Shown: positions 1-8,046, numbered from the stretch's first letter. The stretch is DNA of 14,477 nt from JBKBIP01 sp046297495 (GCA_046297495.1 JBKBIP010000063.1:1-14477); one strand, 5' to 3'. The notes: generated by a model from the letters alone, not told the origin. Program-made: numbers and translations.

Positions 1-1018
1 GGCGGTGGCGCATCCCTTCCAAGGTGCCATCGTTTAAGTTGATGTGGGTCGGTTCCAGGTCGGCGGGCAAGGTCTCGGTACGAACTGCGAAGCCGTGATT
101 CTGTGTGGTGATCTCGACCTTGTTGGTGCGCTGATCGAGCACCGGCTGATTGGCGCCACGGTGGCCGAACTTGAGCTTGAAGGTTTCCGCCCCCAACGCC
201 AGACCCAACAATTGATGGCCCAGACAGATGCCGAAGATCGGTTTCTTGCCGGCCAGCTGGCGGATGGTTTCGTGGGCGTAGGTCAACGGCTCTGGATCGC
301 CGGGACCGTTGGACAAGAAGATGCCATCCGGATCGTGGGCCAGCACCGCCGCCGCCGTGGCCGTGCCGGGAACGACTGTTACCTGACAGCCCACTTGCGT
401 CAGACAGCGCAAGATGTTCCACTTCATGCCAAAATCCAAGGCGACGACATGATGCGTCGGCGGCTGGTCGGGCAAGTAGGTCGTCAAGGGATGAGCCAAT
501 TTTTCGCGCCACTCAAAGGCCCCCTCTGGCATGACCTGGCGCACCAGATCACGCCCCACGATATTCGGGCTGCCACGCGCCTTGCACACCAGCGACACGT
601 CATCGAGGTCCTGGGACGATAGCACGCCGGTCATGGTGCCGCGCACGCGCAGCCGGCGGACCAAGGCCCGCGTGTCCAACCCTTCCAAGCCGATGATGCC
701 GTTCGCGGCCAGGTACTCCGCCAGGCTTTGCTGAGCGCGGTAGTTGCTTGGCACCTGGGTCAGCTCGCGGACGACGAAGCCTTCGACACGCGGCCGTTGC
801 GATTCCATGTCCTCGTGGTTAATGCCGTAATTGCCGATGTGCGGATAGGTCATGACCACGATCTGCCCGGTGTAGGACGGATCGGTCAGCACCTCCTGAT
901 AGCCGGTCATGCTGGTGTTGAAAACCACTTCGCCGAAGGATTCCCCCTCGGCGCCGAAGTGCCGACCGGTGTACACTGTGCCATCTTCCAGAGCCAATTT
1001 AGCGAGTTTAGGAGTCAT
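1..1018 (-). CDS. carA: Carbamoyl-phosphate synthase small subunit (3' end beyond window)
   Basis: Glutaminase subunit of carbamoyl-phosphate synthase: it hydrolyses glutamine and passes ammonia to CarB for pyrimidine and arginine synthesis in the cytoplasm. About 339 residues are visible; the E. coli protein has 382, so the C-terminus lies left of the window. The start at 1018 gives MTPKLAKLALEDG, the usual N-terminus of the family. The N-terminal CarA domain covers roughly residues 1-150, with the conserved FGEVVFNTSMTGYQE stretch. The class I glutamine amidotransferase domain follows, with SNGPGDP and the nucleophile elbow GICLGHQ; the catalytic cysteine is residue 265 (E. coli Cys269). 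The catalytic His/Glu pair should fall just outside the window. No strong Shine-Dalgarno is visible, only GGA near the start. It lies 146 bp downstream of the phosphoesterase gene on the same strand, with a GC-rich hairpin between them. Identification is secure. Confidence 0.96.
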   Translation of the reverse strand, partial: MTPKLAKLALEDGTVYTGRHFGAEGESFGEVVFNTSMTGYQEVLTDPSYTGQIVVMTYPHIGNYGINHEDMESQRPRVEGFVVRELTQVPSNYRAQQSLAEYLAANGIIGLEGLDTRALVRRLRVRGTMTGVLSSQDLDDVSLVCKARGSPNIVGRDLVRQVMPEGAFEWREKLAHPLTTYLPDQPPTHHVVALDFGMKWNILRCLTQVGCQVTVVPGTATAAAVLAHDPDGIFLSNGPGDPEPLTYAHETIRQLAGKKPIFGICLGHQLLGLALGAETFKLKFGHRGANQPVLDQRTNKVEITTQNHGFAVRTETLPADLEPTHINLNDGTLEGMRHR

Positions 1019-1060
1019 GCGCGTCCGTGGTATGGTGTGGGTGTCGTCAAGATGGAGATC

Positions 1061-1089
1061 ATTGTAGCGATTCCCGGTCCAATGTTCAG
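1061..1089 (-). promoter_or_regulatory. Candidate sigma70-type promoter for carA
   Basis: On the minus strand a -10 TACAAT (1061-1066) lies 17 bp from a weak -35 CTGAAC (1084-1089). Transcription would begin near 1054, giving a leader of about 36 nt to carA. The -10 is good and the -35 poor, so this is a tentative call. Confidence 0.33.
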
Positions 1090-1096
1090 CGGCACG

Positions 1097-1133
1097 CCGC
1101 GGGAGAGCGCGAATTGTCAGCGCTCCCCCGCGG
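1097..1133. terminator. GC-rich hairpin between phosphoesterase gene and carA
   Basis: Inverted repeat with arms 1097-1110 and 1120-1133 (14 bp with one mismatch) around a 9-nt loop. It lies 32 bp past the phosphoesterase stop and upstream of the carA promoter candidate, so it could end the upstream transcript. There is no T tract on either side, so it is not a canonical intrinsic terminator; it may instead be an RNA-stabilising stem. Confidence 0.45.
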
Positions 1134-1164
1134 GTCACACGCTAAACGATAGCGATGCGGAAGG

Positions 1165-2439
1165 TCATTCTTCTTTTTTCAGCTCGAACAGGAACTCGTT
1201 CTTCCCCGAACGAACCGTGGCTTTGAGGCCAGAGTGCTCGACGCGGCCATAGCGTTCGGGCAGAAGATTGGGGCCGGGTTGGCCGTCGGCGGTGTACAGC
1301 GGTTTGCGCCAGACGACGGTGACAGCGTAATCCCCTGCCGGCACGCCGTCGAAGGCCGTGTAAGTGCTGAGCCGCACCGCGCCATCCGCCTCGGTGATGC
1401 CGTCGGAGCGGACGCGCACTTTTGCCTTCGGGTCCAGTGTCTGGAAGACGACATAGGCAGAGGGCAAGGGCGTCCCTTCGTAATAAACCGTCGCTTGGAC
1501 TGGATGGGTCTGCTGGCGATTACGAATGACATAGCCAGGCTCATCGGTGACGATCTTCTTCATGTCCTCGGGATAGACGCCGTCCAGTAGGATATTGGCC
1601 AGCACGGGGCCATCTTTCTTCATGGTGATCCAGACGATATGATCAAACTCCCCATATTCCCGACCGCGCATTTTGCTGATGCCGCCGGTGGTGGCTAGCT
1701 GATAGTAGCTCCGGCCATTGCGGATGAATTTTTGGTAGCGGTGATGATGACCGGCGAAGACGGTGTAAGGCCGGTTGCCCAAAGCCGCCTCGATGTCCAG
1801 CCAGCCGTTGCGTTCCAGGTTGGCGTAATTCCAGATCGGTTTGTGCAGGAACAACAACGTCCAACGGACGTTGGAGTTATCGTTGATCGCCTGCCGCATG
1901 TAGGCGACTTGTTCGGGGGAGAGACTCCCCAGACCGCCAGGCGGATCTTCGGAATTGAGCATCAAAAACAGAACATTGCGATAGACGAAGTGATAGTAAC
2001 TCCGGCCAAACTTCTCTTGCCACAGCTTCTCCATCACGGCGTTGGTGATGTCGTGATTGCCCGGCAGATAGAAGAACGGCATCTGCAATCGGCAGACAAA
2101 ACTCTGAAATTCCAGCCATTCGGCGTCGAGGGTGGGCCGATCCTCGGTGTAACCTTCGATCAAGTCGCCGACGGAAACGACGAACTCCGGTTGCAACAAA
2201 TTGAGCTGATCGACGGCCCGCGAGAAGACTTCCGCGCGGTGGCCGCCAGTGCGGTCGCTGACGACGGCGAAGCGGAAGTCCTCGGGATGGTTGTTGAGGT
2301 TGAGATTGGTCCAGGGATTGCGGTTCTCGCGTTGAACGTGCAAATCGGCAGGATGGCCATTCTCCTTGACGGCGCGGGAAAAAGTGGCGGCGACAATCAA
2401 GATACCAATGGCCAACGTCACGACGCCTAGCCGTTTCAT
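1165..2439 (-). CDS. Exported calcineurin-like metallophosphoesterase with C-terminal transthyretin-like domain
   Basis: A 424-residue protein. Residues 1-23 form a signal peptide or signal anchor (charged MKR, then a hydrophobic stretch), so it probably acts outside the cytoplasmic membrane. Residues 55-275 carry most metallophosphoesterase motifs: GD at 91-92, GNHD at 127-130, a metal-binding His at 199 (LHKP) and GHHH at 230-233. The first motif, normally DxH, reads D62-R-T64, so the histidine ligand is absent there. Residues about 312-422 form a separate beta-rich domain (EGTPLPSAYVVF ... VPAGDYAVTVVW) resembling the carboxypeptidase-regulatory/transthyretin-like fold found in many planctomycete surface proteins. 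The start at 2439 has a Shine-Dalgarno GGGGAG at 2448-2453 with 8-nt spacing. The substrate cannot be told; phosphodiesters or phosphoproteins are both possible. It sits between dgkA and carA, with gaps over 100 bp on each side. Confidence 0.88.
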   Translation of the reverse strand: MKRLGVVTLAIGILIVAATFSRAVKENGHPADLHVQRENRNPWTNLNLNNHPEDFRFAVVSDRTGGHRAEVFSRAVDQLNLLQPEFVVSVGDLIEGYTEDRPTLDAEWLEFQSFVCRLQMPFFYLPGNHDITNAVMEKLWQEKFGRSYYHFVYRNVLFLMLNSEDPPGGLGSLSPEQVAYMRQAINDNSNVRWTLLFLHKPIWNYANLERNGWLDIEAALGNRPYTVFAGHHHRYQKFIRNGRSYYQLATTGGISKMRGREYGEFDHIVWITMKKDGPVLANILLDGVYPEDMKKIVTDEPGYVIRNRQQTHPVQATVYYEGTPLPSAYVVFQTLDPKAKVRVRSDGITEADGAVRLSTYTAFDGVPAGDYAVTVVWRKPLYTADGQPGPNLLPERYGRVEHSGLKATVRSGKNEFLFELKKEE

Positions 2440-2568
2440 GGTGGATTCTCCCCGTGAAAAACGTGCAGGAACAACGCATCATTCAAACGGTAGTATGATC
2501 CAAGATAGGCAGAACCGCCAGTGAAATTTGAGCAAAGAAGCAGTGAGCGGCCCGCGCGGCCTCCCGTT

Positions 2569-2949
2569 TCACAAGCAACCGAACAAATCCAACAGGCGGG
2601 GAACGAAGACGAGCAGGCCCACGACCAAGGCCGTGCCGCTGGCCAACAACACGGCGCCGGCGGCAATATCCAGGCAGCCAGCGACGCGCGCCTTGGCGGC
2701 CTCATCCAAGCCGCGAAACAGCGTTTCGATGGCGCTATTGAACAATTCCGCCGTCAACACCAAACCGATGCAACCCAGCAGCAGGCACCATTCCAGTAGG
2801 TCGCAGGTCAGCACGATGGCAGCGGCGATGACCAGGGCGGCGAAGAAAAAATGCACGCAGAAACTCGAATGACCACGAATCCCCAATTTCAGGCCCCGCA
2901 AGGCGTCGCCAAATTTGCCGCTCCACGGTCGGCGCGGCTTGGTGGACAT
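2569..2949 (-). CDS. dgkA: Diacylglycerol kinase / undecaprenol kinase family protein
   Basis: Small integral membrane lipid kinase of the DgkA family, which phosphorylates diacylglycerol or undecaprenol with ATP. From the start at 2949 it has 126 residues, the usual family length. The frame stays open upstream to 3093, but that extension (48 residues) has no family resemblance. No clear Shine-Dalgarno supports either start. Three hydrophobic segments are visible, at about residues 33-48, 52-67 and 95-118. The family signature is E68-L-F-N71-S-A-I-E75, matching E. coli Glu69, Asn72 and catalytic Glu76. The Glu expected in the first amphipathic region (E. coli Glu28, usually in a GERNF-like context) reads His27 in RGHSSF. 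Whether the substrate is diacylglycerol or undecaprenol cannot be decided from sequence; outside Proteobacteria undecaprenol is common. It lies downstream of lptD, consistent with an envelope role. Confidence 0.88.
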   Translation of the reverse strand: MSTKPRRPWSGKFGDALRGLKLGIRGHSSFCVHFFFAALVIAAAIVLTCDLLEWCLLLGCIGLVLTAELFNSAIETLFRGLDEAAKARVAGCLDIAAGAVLLASGTALVVGLLVFVPRLLDLFGCL

Positions 2950-3071
2950 CGGGAAATCGTGTTCCGGATTCGTCAGTGGATGAGGGGAAAGAATGTTTCG
3001 CATCACCTTGTGACTCGCGGGGGATAGGACGCTTCTCCACGGGCGGATTATTCCCGCGGCAACCCAGATTG

Positions 3072-3088
3072 TCCGAGTTTGACTCGGA
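3072..3088. terminator. Short hairpin between lptD and dgkA
   Basis: Perfect 7-bp inverted repeat, arms 3072-3078 and 3082-3088 with a 3-nt loop; outer GAT/ATC bases can extend it after an asymmetric bulge. It lies about 60 bp past the lptD stop. It could end or stabilise the lptD message, but no T tract follows, so intrinsic termination is not assured. Confidence 0.35.
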
Positions 3089-3107
3089 ATCACGTTTCTA
3101 CCGGGGT

Positions 3108-3134
3108 CATATAGAAGTGGTTCGCGTTTGTCGA
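3108..3134 (-). promoter_or_regulatory. Weak promoter candidate for dgkA
   Basis: On the minus strand TATATG (3108-3113) lies 15 bp from TCGACA (3129-3134). The -35 matches five of six bases, but the spacing is short. If used, the leader to dgkA would be about 150 nt and would contain the hairpin at 3072-3088. Confidence 0.25.
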
Positions 3135-3146
3135 GAGCAAGTAGGC

Positions 3147-6100
3147 TTACCTGGCTCCCAGCTGCGACGAACCGAACGGCGGCACTCCCGGCACGCGGCG
3201 TGTGTTAGTAGCCAGATTAGGTTGGACCTCCAGCAGCACGCCGAAGTTGTTCATTAACGCATTGTAGGTCACGCCCAGGCTCAATTGCAAATCCGTCCCC
3301 ATACGTGTCACCGTCAACGTGGTGATTTGATTCTCGTTGATGCCAAAGTCATACGAGATACTGCCCGTGAGAGCGTACTTGGCGCTGCACGCATACGTAA
3401 CGGCGGCTGTGGCCAAGCGGCTTTCCAGCGGGTCGGTATGCCGGTAGCCCAAATAGAACTGCGTGCGATCGGGTCGATTGAGGAACGCGCCGACGTTCCA
3501 GACGCGGGCGCCATCGTCAATCGGATCGAACCAACCGGCGCTGGTCAGGGCAGTGCGGTCGCCGATGTTCCACACCCAATCGTATTGAATGAAGGCGAAA
3601 TCCTCGCCGAAGTTGTCACGATTCTTGTTGGGAAAATAGGAGGCCGACAAATCCAAGGTCATCCAGTCGATGATGTGCTGCCGGCCCGGATAACCGCGCT
3701 TGGTCTGCAAGCGCTGGCGCAGATTCATTTGCAGCACGTTAATGGAGTCCAAGGTGTCAATCCGGTTATCGACCAAGCGGCGAATGGCGTAGAACTGCGG
3801 GTTGAACAGGCCGAAGGGATCGGTGGTGTTCGCCAGGATGAAGGCTCCGTGGGCCGGATTCAACAAGGGTTGCAACGGCGTGATGTCGCGGATGGCCTGA
3901 TCGGTGGCGTCGTCATTGAGCCGGTCCAGCTGTGGCAAGGTGCTGTAAACCGTGTTGGTGTCCGCGATATAGTAATTAGCCGCGAATACCATCTTGTGAT
4001 TGATACCGTTGAGATTCAAGAACTCGCTTTCGACCCCCGGATACAGGCGCGTCAACGGCAAGCTGCCGCGCACGCCGCCGGCGCCGTAAAACCGGCCTTG
4101 ATCATTGCCTGTCAACGTATTGCTATAATAGGTCAAATCGACCACGCCGTAAGGAGCCAACCGAAATGGTCCCAGTGTGAACGGGATGCTCAACTCGTGC
4201 CACCAATCGAAGCGGCCGGTGTCGATGCGCACGTCGGTCGGCACCACCGGCGGCGGCGGAATGTTCGTGGGACGGAGCTGCGCGTAACCAGCGCTGGCGT
4301 GGGTGGTGTAGGTGAAAATGTTAAAGAACGATTGGCCGATCCAGTAGCCATCGACTCGCGGCAGCCATTCCGTTTCGGTCACGAAATCGCGCAGGCGCGG
4401 CTCCAATAAACCCGTCCAGGCCCAATTGTGATTCTGTTGTTTCAGATAGGTGAACGTCTCTTGATTGATGCCGGTGTCGAATTCTTGCTTGTAATACTGT
4501 TCCAGGAAATTTTTATCACTGAGCAAGGATAATTGGTTCTGCATCGAGAAACCGTAGGGCAGCTCAAACCAATTCTGACGGAACAAAACGCGGCCTCGCC
4601 AGAGGGGGTGCGGCAGGTTGTCCCGCGGGCCACCCAAAATGTCGGTACCGTCATCGTAAAGCCCCCAAGCCTTGAACACACCGGTGTAGCGACTGGGGAT
4701 GTTGAACAAATCGTTGCCGCCATAGACGTAATCGGTGCCCAAGCCAGGACCACGTCGGCTCATGTAATCGAGGTCGAAGGTCCAGCGCGTGCCGGGATTG
4801 GGGTCCAAGCCGAGCAAATCATAGGCATTCAGTGTGAGACCCAATTGGAAGCCGAAGATGCGATTGCCGCCAATTTGAATGTCCTCGACGGGACCGAGCG
4901 GGTTATTGGCGTCCCCCTGGACATAGGGCCAATAGAAGACGGGCAGTTCCCGTAGCCGCAGCACGACGCTTTCGCCTTGGAAGAGACGCTGAATTTCCGT
5001 CTGTGGCTCGCCGGTGAGCGGGTCCACCTTGGGACGGCCAAAGATGTTGCGCTTCGGCACTTTGACCTGTTGCAACGTACCCTGGGCCACCATCACCCGG
5101 ACGCCGGGATCGGAAGGCAGCTTACTGGCGAAGAACTCCGCGTGGACGGCTTTGAATTTACTCGGTGAGACTTGCAAAATCTCATCCGCCTTGAAGTGAA
5201 CCGGATACGGCAAACCGGGTTGCAGATACTCCAAGTCCGCTTGGACGGCAACCGCCACGCTCCGGCCCACGTCATAGAAGACTTCCTCCGCGCGCAGGGT
5301 CACCATGTCTGGGCCGCTCTTTTGGCGAATCTCCACATTGCCGGCCAAGTAAAATTCCAGGTCGCGGGACGTTTGTCCGCCCGCCCCTTTCATGTTGTTG
5401 AAGACTTGCGCAGTGTTATCCTTCGTCCAGAACACCAAACGGTCCGCCTCGATGTCCAGAATGTCAACCTGTTCGATGTTGCGTACCGACAGGATGACGC
5501 CGCCGGTGACGATGATGGCCTGTTCCCCTGTGGGAAGCTGGATGATTTGAGTTTGGAAGTTCGGCCCCGTCCGCGGCGCGATGCTCAGGATGCGCGGCGG
5601 TCCAGGCGGCGGTGGCGGCGGATTCACAGGCCGAGGCATCGGCGCCAACGTCTCTCCTGGCGGTGGTCCGAGAATGGCCCCTGGTGGCCCCGGTTGCTGG
5701 GTGGGGACCACTCGCGGCGGCGGGGTCTGTTCCAGAACAGGGGGCATCAACGTCGGTTGACTCGGTCCTCCCGCTGACGGCGTTCCGGCCCCTGGCTGTT
5801 GGAACGAAGCCGTCCGCAGCGCGGGGTCTGGCGTCAGCGCGGCGGCGCCTGGGTTTTTTTCGGCGAAGAGTATTTCCGCCGCACGCTGGAATACCGGCTC
5901 GTTGGTGCGTGGTTCCTGGATGAGCGGCGTCACCTGCGAGCGCACTTTCAACTCGCCGCGCGTGCTGATGTCAATGACCGCCTGAGAGCAGCGGCGTTGA
6001 TCGGGGCCGTTATCCAGACGCACCTCTCCTTCGGCGTATATTTCCAGGCGCAGCAACTGTTGTCGTTGAAGCTGGTCTTCATCGACCCAGGCGACGGCCT

Positions 6101-6431
6101 GTTGAGCGCGGATATGGATCACGCCATGTTCCACCAGCACCTTGCCCCGCAGCAACAAAATGCGCCGGCCCCCTTGCGTCCAAGAAGCAATGGAGTCGGC
6201 GTGGAGCACGATGGCCCTGGAGTCCCCGGCCAAGTGATAGGAAACGCGCGGAATTTCCTCGTTGGCCGTCGTGGTCGGCAGCCGTCGCGAAGTCGCGTTC
6301 GCGGAAGGGACGGCGGACGCGGGGAGCGGGGATTGGGCGGCCACTGGCCAGTCTCCTAGCAGCAGGATACCCAACCCCAACCCATACCACCATCGGCTTC
6401 GGGTTCGCCTGGTCACGATGCCTCCCACCAT
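3147..6431 (-). CDS. lptD: LptD/OstA-like LPS-assembly outer-membrane protein
   Basis: Large exported protein of 1094 residues, proposed to be the outer-membrane beta-barrel that inserts lipopolysaccharide. From the start at 6431 there is a signal peptide (basic RRTRSR, hydrophobic GLGLGILLLG, cleavage near VAAQS). A first OstA/LptA-like beta-jellyroll region spans about 60-165, followed by a proline/glycine-rich linker at about 217-280. A second OstA-like region lies at about 290-400, and the LptD hallmark LPVFYWPYV near residue 495 opens the barrel, which runs to the C-terminus with alternating aromatic strands. Most LptD proteins have 750-850 residues; the excess is the duplicated N-terminal module plus linker. 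An in-frame GTG at 6491 adds 20 residues without a ribosome site; the ATG at 6431 is preceded by AGGGAA and leads straight into the signal peptide. A full-consensus promoter lies upstream. The LptD assignment is firm for family, inferred for function. Confidence 0.86.
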   Translation of the reverse strand: MVGGIVTRRTRSRWWYGLGLGILLLGDWPVAAQSPLPASAVPSANATSRRLPTTTANEEIPRVSYHLAGDSRAIVLHADSIASWTQGGRRILLLRGKVLVEHGVIHIRAQQAVAWVDEDQLQRQQLLRLEIYAEGEVRLDNGPDQRRCSQAVIDISTRGELKVRSQVTPLIQEPRTNEPVFQRAAEILFAEKNPGAAALTPDPALRTASFQQPGAGTPSAGGPSQPTLMPPVLEQTPPPRVVPTQQPGPPGAILGPPPGETLAPMPRPVNPPPPPPGPPRILSIAPRTGPNFQTQIIQLPTGEQAIIVTGGVILSVRNIEQVDILDIEADRLVFWTKDNTAQVFNNMKGAGGQTSRDLEFYLAGNVEIRQKSGPDMVTLRAEEVFYDVGRSVAVAVQADLEYLQPGLPYPVHFKADEILQVSPSKFKAVHAEFFASKLPSDPGVRVMVAQGTLQQVKVPKRNIFGRPKVDPLTGEPQTEIQRLFQGESVVLRLRELPVFYWPYVQGDANNPLGPVEDIQIGGNRIFGFQLGLTLNAYDLLGLDPNPGTRWTFDLDYMSRRGPGLGTDYVYGGNDLFNIPSRYTGVFKAWGLYDDGTDILGGPRDNLPHPLWRGRVLFRQNWFELPYGFSMQNQLSLLSDKNFLEQYYKQEFDTGINQETFTYLKQQNHNWAWTGLLEPRLRDFVTETEWLPRVDGYWIGQSFFNIFTYTTHASAGYAQLRPTNIPPPPVVPTDVRIDTGRFDWWHELSIPFTLGPFRLAPYGVVDLTYYSNTLTGNDQGRFYGAGGVRGSLPLTRLYPGVESEFLNLNGINHKMVFAANYYIADTNTVYSTLPQLDRLNDDATDQAIRDITPLQPLLNPAHGAFILANTTDPFGLFNPQFYAIRRLVDNRIDTLDSINVLQMNLRQRLQTKRGYPGRQHIIDWMTLDLSASYFPNKNRDNFGEDFAFIQYDWVWNIGDRTALTSAGWFDPIDDGARVWNVGAFLNRPDRTQFYLGYRHTDPLESRLATAAVTYACSAKYALTGSISYDFGINENQITTLTVTRMGTDLQLSLGVTYNALMNNFGVLLEVQPNLATNTRRVPGVPPFGSSQLGAR
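5590..5780 (-). other. Proline/glycine-rich linker coding segment within lptD
   Basis: About 64 codons inside lptD encode a low-complexity linker with PPPRVVP, GPPG and a run of seven prolines (NPPPPPPGPPR). It separates the two OstA-like modules and probably spans the periplasm or peptidoglycan as a flexible arm. The DNA is correspondingly biased towards GGC/GGT triplets on the plus strand. Confidence 0.7.
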
Positions 6432-6557
6432 TGGCCGTTCCCTGCCTTTCCACACAGCACTTCCCCCAGGGTGGCCCCATTGCCGGACCACTTGGAAGCG
6501 ACTTCAACCAAGGCGCGGAATCAACTGCGATTAGAAGATTGAACGTGCGAGCGGCGG

Positions 6558-6585
6558 ATTATAAAAGGGTCGCCGTTACTGTCAA
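6558..6585 (-). promoter_or_regulatory. Consensus sigma70 promoter for lptD
   Basis: On the minus strand TTGACA (6580-6585) and TATAAT (6558-6563) are both perfect hexamers with a 16-bp spacer. Transcription should begin near 6551, giving a leader of about 120 nt. Two perfect hexamers at near-ideal spacing are unlikely by chance, and the orientation fits lptD. Confidence 0.75.
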
Positions 6586-6641
6586 GCTCATCTTGGCTGC
6601 TGGTTCAGGGCCGGCTGATGGTTCAACCTGGATCAAGTAAT

Positions 6642-6671
6642 TTGACGTAAGTACAAGAAGTAATGTATGAC
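6642..6671 (+). promoter_or_regulatory. Promoter candidate for the MEMO-family cluster
   Basis: TTGACG (6642-6647) and TATGAC (6666-6671) are separated by 18 bp. The -35 matches five of six bases and the -10 four of six. It would give a leader of about 155 nt. Confidence 0.3.
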
Positions 6672-6834
6672 GCTGGCAACGAAGAAAGCGAACTGGCTTT
6701 GCCTTCAGCTCGGAAAAGGTGCGCTGCCAAGAGAGTCCGACTCATTTTCCCCGCCACCTCTTGATTCTCAATGGATTGTCGCCCAAAAATAATACAAGGA
6801 CCGGCCCAACGTAGTATGGATTGTGACAACTGCC

Positions 6835-8046
6835 ATGCAACACCTCGAATATCCCCGCTTGCGACCCGGATTGGCCCCCGTGCTGGACCACCTGGAACCC
6901 CATGTCATTTACCTCATCGACCAGCTGCGGTTGGTCCACGAACCGCAACGGCTCACGCGGGTCGAGTTCGCTTGCGTGCAGCTCTTTGATGGCCGGAAGA
7001 CGCTGCGGGACATTCAGCTCGAAGCCATCCGACAAGTCGGCGGGCAGCTGCTGCCGCTTGATTTTTTCCTGGCCCTCGTGCAAAAGCTGGATGAGGCCCT
7101 GTTCCTCGACGGCCCCCGCTTCCGCGAACGGCTGCAAAGCCCCGTGCGCGAGCCAAGCTGCATCGGCTGTTACGCGCGGGAGCCGGATGCCTTGCGCCGT
7201 CAACTCGAACAGCTGTTTATTGGTGACAACGGACCGGGCCGGCCGCGCCAGCGCCAGCCGGATGGCCGGCTCCGCGCCGCCTTGATGCCGCACATCGACT
7301 ACCAGCGCGGCGGCCAGACGTTCGCTTGGGGTTTCAAGGAAGTCTATGAACGAACCGACGCTTCCTTGTTTGTCATCATCGGTACCTCGCACTATAGCCC
7401 CCAGCGCTTCATCTTGACCCGCAAGGACTTCAAGACGCCGCTGGGCATCACCCGCACCGACCAAGAGTACCTCGACCGGCTGGTCCAGCACTACGGCGCC
7501 GGCTTGTTTGACGATGAGCTGGCCCATTTGCCGGAACACTCGATTGAGCTGGAAGTCGTCTTCTTGCAATATCTGTATGAAAATCGCCGACCCATCCGTA
7601 TCGTCCCCTTGTTGGTGGGGCCATTCCAAGATTGCGTGCGGGAACGGAAAAGACCAACGGAAGCGGCGGACATTGGTCGGATGATCGAAGCCTTGCGCCG
7701 CGTGGAGGCGGAAACCTGCGAGCCGATCTGCTACATTATCAGTGGCGACCTGGCCCACATCGGCCCGAAATTCGGCGACTTCCAGCCGGTGGCCGAACCT
7801 TGGTTGACGCAAAGTCGCCAACAAGATGAGCGGTTGATGGCGGCACTCGAGCACCTGGACAGCGATGGCTATTTCAACATGATCGCCGAGGAAGACGACC
7901 GCCGGCGCATCTGCGGTCTGCCGCCGACCTATACCCTGTTGGCCGCTGCCCAACCGCGCCAAGGCAAGTTGCTGCACTATGATCAATATGTCCATTCACG
8001 CGGCCACGAAAGCGTGAGTTTCGCCAGTATGGCTTTTTACCGATGA
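6835..8046 (+). CDS. MEMO1 family protein (AmmeMemoRadiSam system protein B-like) with N-terminal PqqD-like region
   Basis: A 403-residue protein of the MEMO family, related to class III extradiol dioxygenases; human MEMO1 binds copper, while bacterial members have no settled function. The MEMO domain spans about residues 135-402. Residues matching the human site are all present: His153 (PHIDYQ), His186 (GTSHY), His308 (DLAHIG) and Cys360 (RICG). Residues about 35-105 (LTRVEFACVQLFDGRKTLRDI) look like a PqqD-type winged-helix module often fused to this family in planctomycetes. Two cysteines (SCIGC) lie between the modules. A GTG at 6823 in frame is an alternative start; ATG 6835 was preferred because the N-terminus then reads like relatives (PRLRPGLAPV). 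Neither has a clear Shine-Dalgarno. The stop overlaps the next gene start by four bases. The AMMECR1 and radical-SAM partners are not in the window. Confidence 0.88.
   Translation: MQHLEYPRLRPGLAPVLDHLEPHVIYLIDQLRLVHEPQRLTRVEFACVQLFDGRKTLRDIQLEAIRQVGGQLLPLDFFLALVQKLDEALFLDGPRFRERLQSPVREPSCIGCYAREPDALRRQLEQLFIGDNGPGRPRQRQPDGRLRAALMPHIDYQRGGQTFAWGFKEVYERTDASLFVIIGTSHYSPQRFILTRKDFKTPLGITRTDQEYLDRLVQHYGAGLFDDELAHLPEHSIELEVVFLQYLYENRRPIRIVPLLVGPFQDCVRERKRPTEAADIGRMIEALRRVEAETCEPICYIISGDLAHIGPKFGDFQPVAEPWLTQSRQQDERLMAALEHLDSDGYFNMIAEEDDRRRICGLPPTYTLLAAAQPRQGKLLHYDQYVHSRGHESVSFASMAFYR

Larger units (their letters stand above)
6432..6834. other. Divergent intergenic region between lptD and the MEMO-family gene
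   Basis: A 403-bp stretch with no gene I can support. It holds the lptD promoter (6558-6585, minus strand), the lptD leader of about 120 nt, and a weak plus-strand promoter candidate (6642-6671) for the MEMO-family gene. Open frames here lack coding character and family resemblance. Confidence 0.6.

Noticed and set aside
44..622. Plus-strand open frame across the left end
   Set aside because: Antisense to carA, which shows the amidotransferase active site on the other strand.
2534..2570. GC-rich self-complementary stretch near the dgkA stop as a terminator
   Set aside because: Only about four base pairs can form around a 5-nt loop, and no T run follows.
2950..3093. N-terminal extension of DgkA by 48 residues
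   Set aside because: Family members start near residue 49 of this frame; the extension lacks conservation and crosses intergenic sequence, though ATG 3003 cannot be fully excluded.
3285..4409. Plus-strand open frame of 374 codons opposite lptD
   Set aside because: Antisense to a gene with clear signal peptide and family motifs; its composition is that of a GC-rich shadow frame and I see no domain in it.
6742..7995. Minus-strand open frame of 417 codons opposite the MEMO-family gene
   Set aside because: The opposite strand has all MEMO metal-site residues and a coupled downstream gene; this frame has no recognisable motif.
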